64,000 nt of DNA, taken from assembly GCA_965200525.1 (NCBI GenBank), contig OZ241368.1, positions 4,216,001 to 4,280,000 of the forward strand, read 5' to 3'. A program made the translations under genes and the position numbers. Origin of the DNA: JANNPJ01 sp965200525 (GTDB taxonomy: Bacteria; Actinomycetota; Actinomycetes; Actinomycetales; Kineosporiaceae). Of the stretch, positions 35,460-44,116 are shown one piece after another (the stretch's first letter is position 1; each line of letters starts with the position of its first letter). The notes below the pieces were generated by a model. It saw only the letters and a list, made by a program, of their open reading frames with translations. It did no database searches and was not told the origin of the DNA.

Positions 35460-37400
35460 GTGCCGAGCAAGACCAGAACGCTGAACCCGCTGACCCCGAC
35501 CAGCCCGGCCGACCGAATCGGGCGGCCGGCTCCGGCCACCCGGCTCAAGGTGCGGGACGTGGCTCAGGCGCGGGAGCGGCGGTGGCTGCGCCGGATGGCC
35601 AAGATCGCCGCGGTCGGGGTCGCGATTGCCGCCGGGCTGTGGTTCCGGTGGCTCAACGGTGACCCGATCGGCCTGCCGGCGTTGCCCTCGGTGGACCCGT
35701 TGTACCTGATGAGCGGCCTGTTTTTCTTGGTCCTGATCATCACCATGCTGGGCACCACGGTGGCCGCCGGGCGTTCGCCGCACATCGTCTACCGGCCCGA
35801 GCAGATCGACGTGCGGATGGCCGACGTCAAGGGTCTGGCTCCGGTGACCGAGGACGTGCGCCGCTCGCTCGACCTGTTCCTGGCCGGTCGCACGTTCCGG
35901 CACGACATGGGCGGTACGCCGCGGCGCGGACTGCTCTTCGAGGGTGCGCCCGGGACCGGCAAGACCCACATGGCCAAGGCGATGGCGGCCGAGGCCGGGG
36001 TGCCGTTCCTGTTCGTTTCGGCCACCTCGTTCCAGTCGATGTACTACGGCGCCAGCGCCCGCAAGATCCGGTCCTTCTTCAAGGCACTGCGCAAGGCGGC
36101 CCGGGCCGAGGGCGGTGCGATCGCCTTCATCGAGGAGATCGACGCCATCGCGACCGCCCGCGGCGGGATGAGCAGCACCCCGACCGGCACCGGCCGGCAC
36201 GGCAGCAGCGTGATGAGTTGCGGCGGGCTCACCGGCCTGCCCGGTCTGGCGGTGAGTCCGGCGGCCGGCTCGGCCGTGGTGTCGGCCTCGATGACCAGCG
36301 AGGGCACCGGTGGTGTGGTCAACGAGTTGCTGATCCAGATGCAGTCGTTCGACACCCCGACCGGCGCCCAGCGGGTCCAGTCCTGGTTCGTCGACCAAGT
36401 GAACCTGCTGCTGCCGGCTCGCCGCCACCTGCCCCGGCCGCGTCCCGAACCGGTCGACATCCTGGTCATCGCGGCCACCAACCGGGCCGACGCGCTCGAT
36501 CCGGCCCTGCTGCGCCCGGGCCGGTTCGACCGCCGGCTCGTGTTCGACCTGCCCGACAAGGCCGGCCGGCGTGAGCTGGTGGACCACTTCCTGGCCCGCA
36601 AGTCGCACGAGCCGATGCTGGACGACGAGGAGTACCGCGACGCGCTGGCCGGCGTCACCCAGGGCTACAGCCCGGTGCAGATCGAACACCTGATGGACGA
36701 AGCCCTGATCAACGCCGTCCGGCGGGACGCGGCCGGGATGTCCTGGGGCGATCTGGAACACGCCCGGATGGTGACCGAGGTCGGTCTGGGGCAGCCGGTG
36801 GGCTACACCGAGCACGAGCAGAGGCTGATCGCCACCCACGAGGCCGGCCACGCCGTCACCGCCCACCTGCTGGCCCCGCAGCGCCGGCTCGAGATCCTGA
36901 CCATCGTCAAGCGGGCCGGCTCGCTCGGCCTGCTGGCCCACGGTGACCGGGAGGATGTCTACACCCGGTCCCAGGGCGAGCTGGAGGCCCTGATCGGGAT
37001 CGCCTTCGGTGGCCAGGTGGCCGAGGAGCTGTTCTTCGGCGAGGTGTCGACCGGCCCCAGCGGCGACCTGGTCTACGCCACCACCGTGGCCGCGCAGATG
37101 GTCGGCGCGGCCGGCATGGAGGGCACGCTGCTCTCGTTCGCGGCCGCGCCCCAGGGCATGCTCGGTGGCGGCGACCTGGTCTCCCGGGTGATGGGGGACG
37201 GCGACGGCCGGCGGATGATGGAGGACCTGCTGAACCGGCGCAAGGCCGACGTGCGCAGCCTGCTCGCCGCCAACCGGCACCTGGTCGAGGCCCTGCGGGA
37301 CGCGTTGCTGGAGCGGCACGAGCTGATCGGCCGCGAGATCGAGCAGGTGCTGGAACAGGCCGAAGCCGCCCACCGGGCTGCCCGGGGCAAGCGCGCCTAG
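35460..37400 (+). CDS. FtsH-like membrane AAA+ zinc metalloprotease, divergent
   Basis: 646 residues. Two membrane segments lie near residues 45-60 and 80-100 (YLMSGLFFLVLIITMLGTTV). The AAA module has Walker A GAPGTGKTH (from residue 162), Walker B-like AFIEEIDA and an SRH region NRADALDPALLRPGRFDRR. The protease domain has HEAGH at 460-464 and GFxxxAEELFFGEV-type sequence. Odd points: the usual Asp of Walker B (IDEID) is Glu (IEEID), and about 80 extra residues rich in Gly and Ser lie between Walker B and the second region. The start GTG 35460 has GGAGG 7 bases upstream. It may be a specialised paralogue of the housekeeping FtsH. Confidence 0.85.
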   Translation: MPSKTRTLNPLTPTSPADRIGRPAPATRLKVRDVAQARERRWLRRMAKIAAVGVAIAAGLWFRWLNGDPIGLPALPSVDPLYLMSGLFFLVLIITMLGTTVAAGRSPHIVYRPEQIDVRMADVKGLAPVTEDVRRSLDLFLAGRTFRHDMGGTPRRGLLFEGAPGTGKTHMAKAMAAEAGVPFLFVSATSFQSMYYGASARKIRSFFKALRKAARAEGGAIAFIEEIDAIATARGGMSSTPTGTGRHGSSVMSCGGLTGLPGLAVSPAAGSAVVSASMTSEGTGGVVNELLIQMQSFDTPTGAQRVQSWFVDQVNLLLPARRHLPRPRPEPVDILVIAATNRADALDPALLRPGRFDRRLVFDLPDKAGRRELVDHFLARKSHEPMLDDEEYRDALAGVTQGYSPVQIEHLMDEALINAVRRDAAGMSWGDLEHARMVTEVGLGQPVGYTEHEQRLIATHEAGHAVTAHLLAPQRRLEILTIVKRAGSLGLLAHGDREDVYTRSQGELEALIGIAFGGQVAEELFFGEVSTGPSGDLVYATTVAAQMVGAAGMEGTLLSFAAAPQGMLGGGDLVSRVMGDGDGRRMMEDLLNRRKADVRSLLAANRHLVEALRDALLERHELIGREIEQVLEQAEAAHRAARGKRA

Positions 37401-37409
37401 TCTGAACCG
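37398..37409 (+). promoter_or_regulatory. -10 element for a leaderless flavin reductase transcript
   Basis: TAGTCT (37398-37403), overlapping the stop codon of the FtsH-like gene, fits TANNNT and lies exactly 6 bases before GTG 37410. Confidence 0.55.
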
Positions 37410-37910
37410 GTGGAAGCAACCAGCCCGCTCGACGTCGGCCTCTACCGTCGCACGGTGGGCCGGTTCGCCACCGGCGTCTGCATCGTGACCAGCCACGACG
37501 CCGGAATTGATCACGCCATGACGGTGAGCTCGTTCAGCTCGGTGTCGCTGGACCCGGTGCTGGTGCTGATCTGCGTCGAGATCGAGGCCCGGTTCCACGA
37601 CGCGGTGCTGGCCTCCGGCACCTGGGGAGTGAGCGTGCTGGCCGGCGCTGGCCGGCCGGTCGCCGACTGGCTGGCCAGCCGGGGCCGGCCGCTGCACGGT
37701 CAGCTCGACCGGGCCCCGCACCATCGGGGCCCGGCCACCGGGGTGGCCCTGCTCGACGCGGCGACAGCCACCCTGGAGTGCCGCACCCAGGCGGTCTACC
37801 CCGGGGGCGATCACAGCATCATCCTGGGCGAGGTGCTCACGGCGGCGACGTCCTCCGGTGAGGAGAGCGCGCTGGTGCATCACCGCGGGGCCTACACGCG
37901 GCTGGACTGA
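37410..37910 (+). CDS. Flavin reductase family protein (FMN-binding split barrel)
   Basis: 166 residues. The pattern YRRTVGRFATGVCIVTS...AMTVSSFSSVSLDPVLVLIC is characteristic of NAD(P)H:flavin reductases that supply reduced flavin to two-component monooxygenases. GDHSIILGEV near the C-terminus also fits. The GTG start has a leaderless-type -10 element. It precedes the nitrilase cluster by 100 bases on the same strand but seems to have its own promoter; a functional link to the flavoprotein downstream is possible, not shown. Confidence 0.88.
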   Translation: MEATSPLDVGLYRRTVGRFATGVCIVTSHDAGIDHAMTVSSFSSVSLDPVLVLICVEIEARFHDAVLASGTWGVSVLAGAGRPVADWLASRGRPLHGQLDRAPHHRGPATGVALLDAATATLECRTQAVYPGGDHSIILGEVLTAATSSGEESALVHHRGAYTRLD

Positions 37911-37983
37911 CACCGAACCGGGTTCGGAGGTCGCTGATCCGGAATGCCTGAAACGCAGTAGTTTTCCGGACGCAACCATTCGG

Positions 37984-37989
37984 TAATCT
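37984..37989 (+). promoter_or_regulatory. Candidate -10 element of the nitrilase (Nit1C-like) cluster
   Basis: TAATCT fits TANNNT and lies upstream of the first gene of the cluster. Transcription would begin near 37996, giving a leader of about 15 bases to ATG 38011. I found no convincing GlnR-type operator upstream. Confidence 0.4.
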
Positions 37990-38010
37990 GGCCGCCCTTC
38001 ACTGGTGCAC

Positions 38011-39315
38011 ATGGCCGAAGAGCTCGAATCGCTGGAAGGCGTGCACCGCTCCGTCGTCGTGATCGGCGGTGGGCAGGCCGGTCTCTCCGTCAGCCACCAG
38101 CTGGCCGAACGCGAGATCGACCACCTGGTACTCGAACAGCGCACCGTCGGCCACGAATGGCGCGAGCGTCGCTGGGACAGCTTCTGTCTGGTCACTCCCA
38201 ACCGGCAGTGTCTGCTGCCCGGATTTCCCTACTCCGGGCCCGATCCGGACGGCTTCATGGTGAAGGCCGAGATCGTCGACCACCTCCAGGCCTACGTGCG
38301 GGCGTTCGGGCCGCCGCTGATCGAGGGGGTCGGGGTCACCCGGTTATCGCGGGGCGAGGCTGGCCGGCTGGTGCTGCGGACGGCCCGGGGCACGCTCACT
38401 GCCGACCAGGTGGTGCTGGCGACCGGCCCCTACCACAGCCCGGCCGTGCCCCGGATGGCCGAACGTCTGCCGAAAACCGTTCTGCAGCTGCATTCCAGCC
38501 AGTACAAGAGCCCGGATCAACTTCCGGACGGCGCGGTCCTGGTGATCGGCACCGGGCAGTCCGGTTGTCAGATCGCCGAAGACCTGCATCTGGCCGGGCG
38601 TGAGGTGCATCTGGCCACCGGGACGGCGCCCCGGGTGGCCCGGTTCTACCGGGGCCGCGACTGCATGACCTGGCTCGACGAACTGGGCCACTACAGCAGG
38701 GGGATCGACGAGTTCGCCGATCAGGAAGCGACCCGGTTCAAGGTCAACCACTACGTCACCGGGCGCGACGGCGGGCGTGACATCGATCTGCGAGCCTTCG
38801 CCCGCGACGGAATGCGGCTCTACGGAAGGGCTTCGGCGATCGAGGCCACCGGTGCCGACGCCGAGCTGCGGTTCGACGACGACCTGGCCGCCAACCTGGA
38901 CGGCGCCGACCGGATCGCCGACGGCATCAAGGATCTGATCGACGCCCACATCGACAGCGCCGGCATCGAGGCCCCGCCCGAAGAGCGGTACCGGCCGGTG
39001 TGGCGACCCGACGACCTGCCGGACGCCGACCGCTCCCGGCTCGACCTGGCCGCGGCCGGCGTCAGCGCGGTGATCTGGGCCACCGGCTACCGGCGCGACT
39101 ACGGCTGGGTCGACCTGCCGATGTTCGACGGCCGCGGGTACCCCACCCACGAGCGGGGAGTCACCGGCCAGCCCGGCGTGTACGTGGTCGGTATGCCCTG
39201 GCAGTACACCTGGGGGTCAGGTCGGTTCCGCGGGGTCGGTGCCGATGCCGCCCACCTGGCCGGCCGGATCGAGCAGTACGCCGCCGCCCGGGCCGGCTCG
39301 CGGATGGTGGCCTGA
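38011..39315 (+). CDS. FAD-dependent oxidoreductase, MSMEG_0569/NitH type
   Basis: 434 residues. An N-terminal dinucleotide fold (VVVIGGGQAGLSVSHQL) binds FAD, and a second (VLVIGTGQSGCQIAEDL) binds NAD(P)H. Conserved RERRWDSFCLVTPN and a C-terminal ATGYRRDYGWVDLP are typical of flavin monooxygenase-like proteins of nitrilase clusters. The context (radical SAM, GNAT-AIR, nitrilase) assigns it to the Nit1C/nitrogen-starvation group, where this protein is regularly the flavoenzyme. The start is ATG 38011; GTG 38005 is an alternative. Its stop overlaps the next start by one base (TGATG). Confidence 0.88.
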   Translation: MAEELESLEGVHRSVVVIGGGQAGLSVSHQLAEREIDHLVLEQRTVGHEWRERRWDSFCLVTPNRQCLLPGFPYSGPDPDGFMVKAEIVDHLQAYVRAFGPPLIEGVGVTRLSRGEAGRLVLRTARGTLTADQVVLATGPYHSPAVPRMAERLPKTVLQLHSSQYKSPDQLPDGAVLVIGTGQSGCQIAEDLHLAGREVHLATGTAPRVARFYRGRDCMTWLDELGHYSRGIDEFADQEATRFKVNHYVTGRDGGRDIDLRAFARDGMRLYGRASAIEATGADAELRFDDDLAANLDGADRIADGIKDLIDAHIDSAGIEAPPEERYRPVWRPDDLPDADRSRLDLAAAGVSAVIWATGYRRDYGWVDLPMFDGRGYPTHERGVTGQPGVYVVGMPWQYTWGSGRFRGVGADAAHLAGRIEQYAAARAGSRMVA

Positions 39316-40142
39316 TGGCGAAGCTGCGCCATTCCGACGCCCACCGCCATCTCGGCGTCCTGCCCGCGTATCCGTTCTACGGCGGCCCGCCGGTGCGGCC
39401 CGACGTCACCGCCCGGGCCACGATCGAGGAGCTGATCGCCGAGCTCGACGCCGAGGGCACCGAGCGGGCCCTGGTGCTGCCCAACTACGGCGTCCCCGAT
39501 CCCGACCTGGCCTTCGGGTTCAATCACCTGGTCGTCGAGGCGGCCCAACGGGACGACCGGATCCGGGCCGGGCTGTGGGTCTCGGCCAAGCCGGACGACG
39601 CCGAGCGCACCGCCGATGCTCTGAAACTGGCTTCCGAGCAGGGAGTCCGGGCTCTCAAGCTGAGCTTCCTGCTCGGCGGCGGGGTGGACGAGGAGGCCTG
39701 CCGCCCGCAGCTCGACGCGATCTTCGCCGCCGCCCGCGAGCACGGCCTGATCGTGCACGTGCACACCTCGCCCGGCGCGGCGTCCGACATCGACCGGGTC
39801 GGCCTGCTGATCGACCGCTACGGCGACGACGCGGCGATCCACCTGGTCCACTTCGGGGGCGGGATGAGCGGCCACATCAAGCTGATCGGCTCGCGCTTCT
39901 TCGACTGGATCGAGGCCGGCAAGCAGGTCTACACCGACCTCTCCTGGGCCATCGGCTTCGCCCCGCGCTGGCTGGCCGAGGAGATCTCCCGCCGGGGGAT
40001 CGGCCACGACCGCGTGCTTTTCGCCAGCGACCAGCCCTGGGGCGACTTCGCCGGGGAATACGCCCGCCTCGCGGCCGCGACCGGGGACGGCGAGCTCGCC
40101 ACCCTGGCCTTCCGCGACACCTTCGACCGGCTCTACTCCTAG
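39315..40142 (+). CDS. Amidohydrolase-family protein of the nitrilase cluster
   Basis: 275 residues with a TIM-barrel metal-dependent hydrolase pattern: HSDAHRHLG near the N-terminus (HxH-like), HVHTSPGAAS in the middle, VHFGGG, and a late ASDQPWGDF with the catalytic-type Asp. It resembles the amidohydrolase_2 group. Its start overlaps the flavoprotein stop, so it is coupled to it. The substrate is unknown; within the cluster it could act on an amide or cyclic product of the nitrile pathway. Confidence 0.85.
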   Translation: MAKLRHSDAHRHLGVLPAYPFYGGPPVRPDVTARATIEELIAELDAEGTERALVLPNYGVPDPDLAFGFNHLVVEAAQRDDRIRAGLWVSAKPDDAERTADALKLASEQGVRALKLSFLLGGGVDEEACRPQLDAIFAAAREHGLIVHVHTSPGAASDIDRVGLLIDRYGDDAAIHLVHFGGGMSGHIKLIGSRFFDWIEAGKQVYTDLSWAIGFAPRWLAEEISRRGIGHDRVLFASDQPWGDFAGEYARLAAATGDGELATLAFRDTFDRLYS

Positions 40143-40178
40143 TTCTGTCCTGCCCCACCACCACGAAGGAGAACCGAC

Positions 40179-40703
40179 ATGAGCGAGCTGACCAACGGTC
40201 TGACCGAGGCCGAGCAGAAGAGCCTCGAGGAGATCCCGCACCCGTCGATGCCGGAGGGATCCTCGATCTACGGTGGCACCAAGGTGTTCCCCGACTACAA
40301 GGCCGAGGACGGCGAGACCTACTTCACTCTCGTGCACGGCATCGCCCACGAGTCGTCGGTCAGCTTCGTGGCGATCCTGCAAGCCACCCGGGCCCAGCGG
40401 AAGGGCTTCGAGTCGGCGATCTACTTCTACGGCCCGGGTTCGCTGAACTGCCTCGCCACCCGGGGTTTTCCGACCACCGGCAACTCGGCCTTCCCGGGTG
40501 AGCACAACATCAACGACTCGCTCAAGACGTTCATCGCCGAGGGCGGCAAGGTCTACTGCTGCCGCTTCGGGCTCTCGCTGCACGGCGCTCGCGAGGAGGA
40601 CCTGATCGAGGGCGTCATCCCGACGCACCCGCTCGACGTCCAGGACGCCCTGATCCACTACGCGCGCAAGGGCGCCATCATCAACTCGACGTACATGTTC
40701 TGA
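40179..40703 (+). CDS. MSMEG_0572/Sll0783-type nitrogen starvation response protein
   Basis: 174 residues, no signal peptide. Recognisable sequences include HPSMPEGSSIYGGTKVFPDYKAEDGETYFTLV, here split as HPSMPEGSSIYGG and DYKAEDGETYFT, then FYGPGSLNCLATRGFPTTG and HYARKGAIINSTYMF. The cyanobacterial member Sll0783 is induced by nitrogen starvation; its chemistry is not established. The ATG has a strong AAGGAG site, and the gene ends one base before the radical SAM start, so the cluster is tightly packed here. Confidence 0.88.
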   Translation: MSELTNGLTEAEQKSLEEIPHPSMPEGSSIYGGTKVFPDYKAEDGETYFTLVHGIAHESSVSFVAILQATRAQRKGFESAIYFYGPGSLNCLATRGFPTTGNSAFPGEHNINDSLKTFIAEGGKVYCCRFGLSLHGAREEDLIEGVIPTHPLDVQDALIHYARKGAIINSTYMF

Positions 40704-40704
40704 G

Positions 40705-41763
40705 ATGGACATCGCCACGAGAGTTGATCTTGCGGTACGTGGGGTGCGGGTCGACGCGCCGGTCCGGCGGCACCAGGGCGCCGGGCCGAGCGACGATGGG
40801 CACCTGGTTCTCGACGGCGAGAACGCGGCCCTGCCGATCAGCTCGACCAGCCCGTACGAGGTGCGCGGCGGTCGGGTCTGGTCGAGCAACGGACGGGTCG
40901 ATCTCGGGCTGAGCGTCGAGACCGTGAAGCGTCCGCGGTTCTACGATCTCGTGACGGCGGACGGCGTGCGGTACGAGCAGATCGCCCTGCTGCACGGCCA
41001 GGACGTGCTGGCCACCACAGTGGTGCAGACCTGCATCCGGTACGTCGAGGAGCAGCGCTGCCGGTTCTGCACGATCGAGGAGTCGCTGCGCAGCGGGGCC
41101 ACGATCGCGGCCAAGACGCCGGCCCAGCTGGCCGAGGTGGCCGAAGCGGCGGTCCGGCTCGACGGCGTCCGGCAGATGGTGATGACCACCGGCACCACCA
41201 CCGGCCCCGACCGCGGGGCCCGCAACCTCGTCCGGTGCGTGCGGGCGGTGCTGGCCGCGGTGCCCGGGCTGCCGATCCAGGTGCAGATCGAGCCGCCCGG
41301 CGACCTCTCCGTGCTGGCCGAGCTCAGGGCGGCCGGGGCGACCTCGATCGGGATCCACGTCGAGTCGATGGACGACGGCCTGCGCCGGCAGTGGATGCCG
41401 GGCAAGGGCAGTGTGCCGATGGCCGAGTACGAGGCCGCCTGGGACGAGGCGGTGCGGGTGTTCGGCCGCAACAAGGTCTCGACCTACCTGCTGATCGGCC
41501 TGGGCGAGGACCCGGACGAGCTGGTGGCCGGGGCGGCCCGGCTGATCGAACGCGGGGTGTATCCCTTCGTCGTCCCGATGCGGCCGATGCTGGGCACCCT
41601 GGCCCGCCGGGACGGCGCGGTCGCCGCTCCGGCCTCGGTGGTCGCCGACGTCACCGAGCGGGTCGGGAAACTCCTGCAGCAGGCCGGCATGACCGGGGCC
41701 GACCAGGAGGCCGGCTGTGCCGCCTGCGGGGCCTGCAGCGCGCTCAGGGTGGCGGGCGGATGA
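40705..41763 (+). CDS. Radical SAM protein, MSMEG_0568 type
   Basis: 352 residues. The cluster-binding Cys are C110, C119 and C122 in TCIRYVEEQRCRFC, a wide CX8CX2C spacing instead of the usual CX3CX2C but typical for this subfamily. A TIM-barrel core follows (MVMTTGTTTGPDRG, IQVQIEPPGDL, GIHVESMDD, STYLLIGLGEDPDEL). The C-terminus ends in GCAACGACS, which could hold another cluster. It belongs to the nitrilase cluster; its reaction is unknown. The stop overlaps the next start (ATGA). Confidence 0.9.
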   Translation: MDIATRVDLAVRGVRVDAPVRRHQGAGPSDDGHLVLDGENAALPISSTSPYEVRGGRVWSSNGRVDLGLSVETVKRPRFYDLVTADGVRYEQIALLHGQDVLATTVVQTCIRYVEEQRCRFCTIEESLRSGATIAAKTPAQLAEVAEAAVRLDGVRQMVMTTGTTTGPDRGARNLVRCVRAVLAAVPGLPIQVQIEPPGDLSVLAELRAAGATSIGIHVESMDDGLRRQWMPGKGSVPMAEYEAAWDEAVRVFGRNKVSTYLLIGLGEDPDELVAGAARLIERGVYPFVVPMRPMLGTLARRDGAVAAPASVVADVTERVGKLLQQAGMTGADQEAGCAACGACSALRVAGG

Positions 41764-43241
41764 GCGTCATCGGCGAGGTGCTGCTGCACGACCTGACCGC
41801 TCCGGCCCCGGCGCCGGCCTTCGGGATCGAGCCGGCCGAGGCCGGCTCGCTGGCCGCGTACCACCGGCTGCGGCACCGCGAGTTCGTCGCCGGCCAGGGC
41901 CTGTTCGCCGGCAGCGACCGCGACGACACCGATGCCGACCCGCGAACCGTGGTGCTGGTGGCCCGGTCCCGGGTGGACGGCGAGGTGCTGGGCGGGGTCC
42001 GGCTCGGCCCGGTCGGCGACGGCCCGGACATCGGCTGGTGGCAGGGCGGGCGGCTGGTCGCCGACCGGCGCCGTCCCGGTCCGGGGCCCGGCTCCGGCGT
42101 GATCGGGTCGGCGCTGGTCCGGGCCGCCTGCGCGTGGGCCGAGAACGCCGGCGCGCTGCGGTTCGAGGCTCAGGTGCAGGCCCGGCACCAGGCGTTCTTC
42201 GACCGGCTCGGCTGGCTACCGGCCCCGGCCACGGTGCCGCCGGCCCCGGCCGGCGCCGAGCCGCCGCGCGTCCCGCACCTGCGGATGCGCTGGCCGATCG
42301 GCCGGATCGCGGCGCTGGTGGCCGCGACCAAGCGGGATCTGGGGCAGCTGCTGGCCGGCCTGACCCCGGGCGGGGCCGGTTTTGTCGGCGACGACGGCGC
42401 CCCGGTGCCGGGCAGTGACCTGATCGCCGCCTGCGACGCCGTCCTGCCCTCGATGGTCGAGCGCGACCCGGAATGGGCCGGCTGGTGCGCCGTTCTGGTC
42501 AACCTGAACGACCTGGCCGCGATGGGAGCCACCCCGGTCGGCCTGCTCGACGCCCTCGGGGCCCGGGACGCCTCGTTCGCCCGCCGGGTGCTGGCCGGGC
42601 TGCGCCGGGCCGGCGCCGCCTACGGGGTGCCGATCCTGGGCGGGCACACCCAGCTCGGAGTGCCCGCGGCCCTGTCGGTGACGGCGCTCGGCCGGACCGC
42701 TCACCCGGTCCCGGGCGGCGGTGGCCGGCCCGGTCACGAGGTCCGCCTGACCGCCGATCTGGCCGGTCAGTGGCGGCCCGGATACGCCGGGCGGCAGTGG
42801 GACTCGACCACCGGGCGACGGACCGGCGAGCTCCGGGCGATGCTGGCCGCGGTCGGTATCGCCCAGCCGGCCGCGGCCAAGGACGTCTCGATGTCCGGGC
42901 TGGTCGGCACGCTGGGCATGCTGGCCGAGGCCAGTGGCTGCGCGGCCGAGCTCGACGTGGCCGCCGTGCCCCGACCGGCCGGCGCGAGCGTGGGCGACTG
43001 GCTGACCTGCTTCCCCGGGTTCGCGATGCTCACCGCCGACCGGCCGGGAGCGCCGGTGATCGAGGCCGGCCCCGCCGTCAGCGCCGGGTGCGGCCGGCTG
43101 ACCGAGGGCCACGGCGTCCGGCTGCGTTGGCCGGACGGCGAATTGACCGAGGCCGTCAGCGACCGGGTGACCGGGCTCGGGGATCGCAACGGCAACCGGG
43201 ACGGAGCCGGGACGAACCGGCGGGACGAGGACGAATCATGA
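41760..43241 (+). CDS. Fused GNAT acetyltransferase-AIR synthase-like protein (MSMEG_0567 type)
   Basis: 493 residues combining two cluster proteins that are separate in cyanobacteria (Sll0786 and Sll0787). Residues ~1-180 form a GNAT-like domain (YHRLRHREFVAGQG, VARSRVDGEVLGGVRLG, FFDRLGW). Residues ~180-480 resemble AIR synthase/PurM-type ATP-binding proteins (AGWCAVLVNLNDLAAMGATPVGL, VPILGGHTQLGVPAALSVTALG, AKDVSMSGLVGTLGML). The acyl-CoA loop of the GNAT part is not obvious because it lies in a Pro/Gly-rich stretch. Coupled at both ends by ATGA overlaps. Confidence 0.88.
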   Translation: MSVIGEVLLHDLTAPAPAPAFGIEPAEAGSLAAYHRLRHREFVAGQGLFAGSDRDDTDADPRTVVLVARSRVDGEVLGGVRLGPVGDGPDIGWWQGGRLVADRRRPGPGPGSGVIGSALVRAACAWAENAGALRFEAQVQARHQAFFDRLGWLPAPATVPPAPAGAEPPRVPHLRMRWPIGRIAALVAATKRDLGQLLAGLTPGGAGFVGDDGAPVPGSDLIAACDAVLPSMVERDPEWAGWCAVLVNLNDLAAMGATPVGLLDALGARDASFARRVLAGLRRAGAAYGVPILGGHTQLGVPAALSVTALGRTAHPVPGGGGRPGHEVRLTADLAGQWRPGYAGRQWDSTTGRRTGELRAMLAAVGIAQPAAAKDVSMSGLVGTLGMLAEASGCAAELDVAAVPRPAGASVGDWLTCFPGFAMLTADRPGAPVIEAGPAVSAGCGRLTEGHGVRLRWPDGELTEAVSDRVTGLGDRNGNRDGAGTNRRDEDES

Positions 43242-44110
43242 GCAGGCTGACCGTGGCGGCCGTGGCGGCGCCGTTCGACCGGGACCTGGAGGCGGACTTC
43301 GCCCGGATCGCGGCCCTGATCGAGCAGGCCCGCGAGCGCGGGGTCGGTCTGCTGGCCCTGCCCGAGGCGGCGCTGGGCGGGTACCTGTCCGATCTGGCCG
43401 GATCGGCGCCGCCACCACCGGCGTTCGAGCTCGACGGCCCGCAGATCGCCCGGCTGGCCGAGCTGGCCGGCGACCTGGTGGTCACCGCCGGCTACTGCGA
43501 GCAGGACGGCGAGCGCCGGTTCAACAGCGTGGTCTGCGTCAGCGGCGACGGTGTGCTCGGCAACCACCGCAAGGTGCATCAGCCGCTGCGGGAGGACGCC
43601 CACTACACGCCGGGGGACCGGTTCCAGGCGTTCGATACCCCGGTCGGGCGGATCGGCATGATGATCTGTTACGACAAGGCGTTCCCGGAGTCAGCCCGGG
43701 CCCTGGCCCTGGACGGCGCTCAGGTGGTGGTCTGCGTCTCGGCCTGGCCGGGCAGCCGGACCGACGCCCCGGCCGACCTGGCTCAGGACCGCTGGAAGAA
43801 GCGGTTCGACCTGTTCGACCAGGCCCGGGCGCTGGAGAACCAGGTGCTGTGGCTGTCGGCCAACCAGAGCGGCTCGTTCGGCTCGCTGCGGTTCGTGGCC
43901 AGCGCCAAGGTCTGCGGGCCCGGCGGCGACGTCCTCGACCACACCGGGGTGGCCGCCGGCATGGCCCTGGCCGAGGTCGACCTGCAGGAGGTGCTGGACA
44001 CCGCCCGCCGCTCGATGGGGCACCTGCGCGATCGCCGTCCGATGGCTTATGGTCCGGCGGGTGAGGACGCAGCCCGGCCGCAGGACCGGATCCAGCTCGC
44101 CACCGGCTGA
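43238..44110 (+). CDS. Nitrilase/carbon-nitrogen hydrolase of the cluster, catalytic triad intact
   Basis: 290 residues of the nitrilase superfamily. The catalytic triad is complete: Glu43 in LPEAALGGY, Lys112 in NHRKVHQP and Cys144 in MMICYDKAFPES. In the related cluster of cyanotrophic Pseudomonas the nitrilase turns cyanide to formate and ammonia; Sll0784-type enzymes hydrolyse nitriles. Which substrate applies here is open. ATG 43238 overlaps the preceding stop. A homologue lacking the catalytic residues follows 6 bases later. Confidence 0.92.
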   Translation: MSRLTVAAVAAPFDRDLEADFARIAALIEQARERGVGLLALPEAALGGYLSDLAGSAPPPPAFELDGPQIARLAELAGDLVVTAGYCEQDGERRFNSVVCVSGDGVLGNHRKVHQPLREDAHYTPGDRFQAFDTPVGRIGMMICYDKAFPESARALALDGAQVVVCVSAWPGSRTDAPADLAQDRWKKRFDLFDQARALENQVLWLSANQSGSFGSLRFVASAKVCGPGGDVLDHTGVAAGMALAEVDLQEVLDTARRSMGHLRDRRPMAYGPAGEDAARPQDRIQLATG

Positions 44111-44116
44111 GCGCCG

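Noticed and set aside
37911..38004. GlnR operator upstream of the nitrilase cluster
   Set aside because: GAAAC occurs once but the GTNAC half-sites at the required spacing are missing.
38005..38010. GTG at 38005 as start of the cluster flavoprotein
   Set aside because: Possible, but it adds only two residues and has no better ribosome site than ATG 38011.
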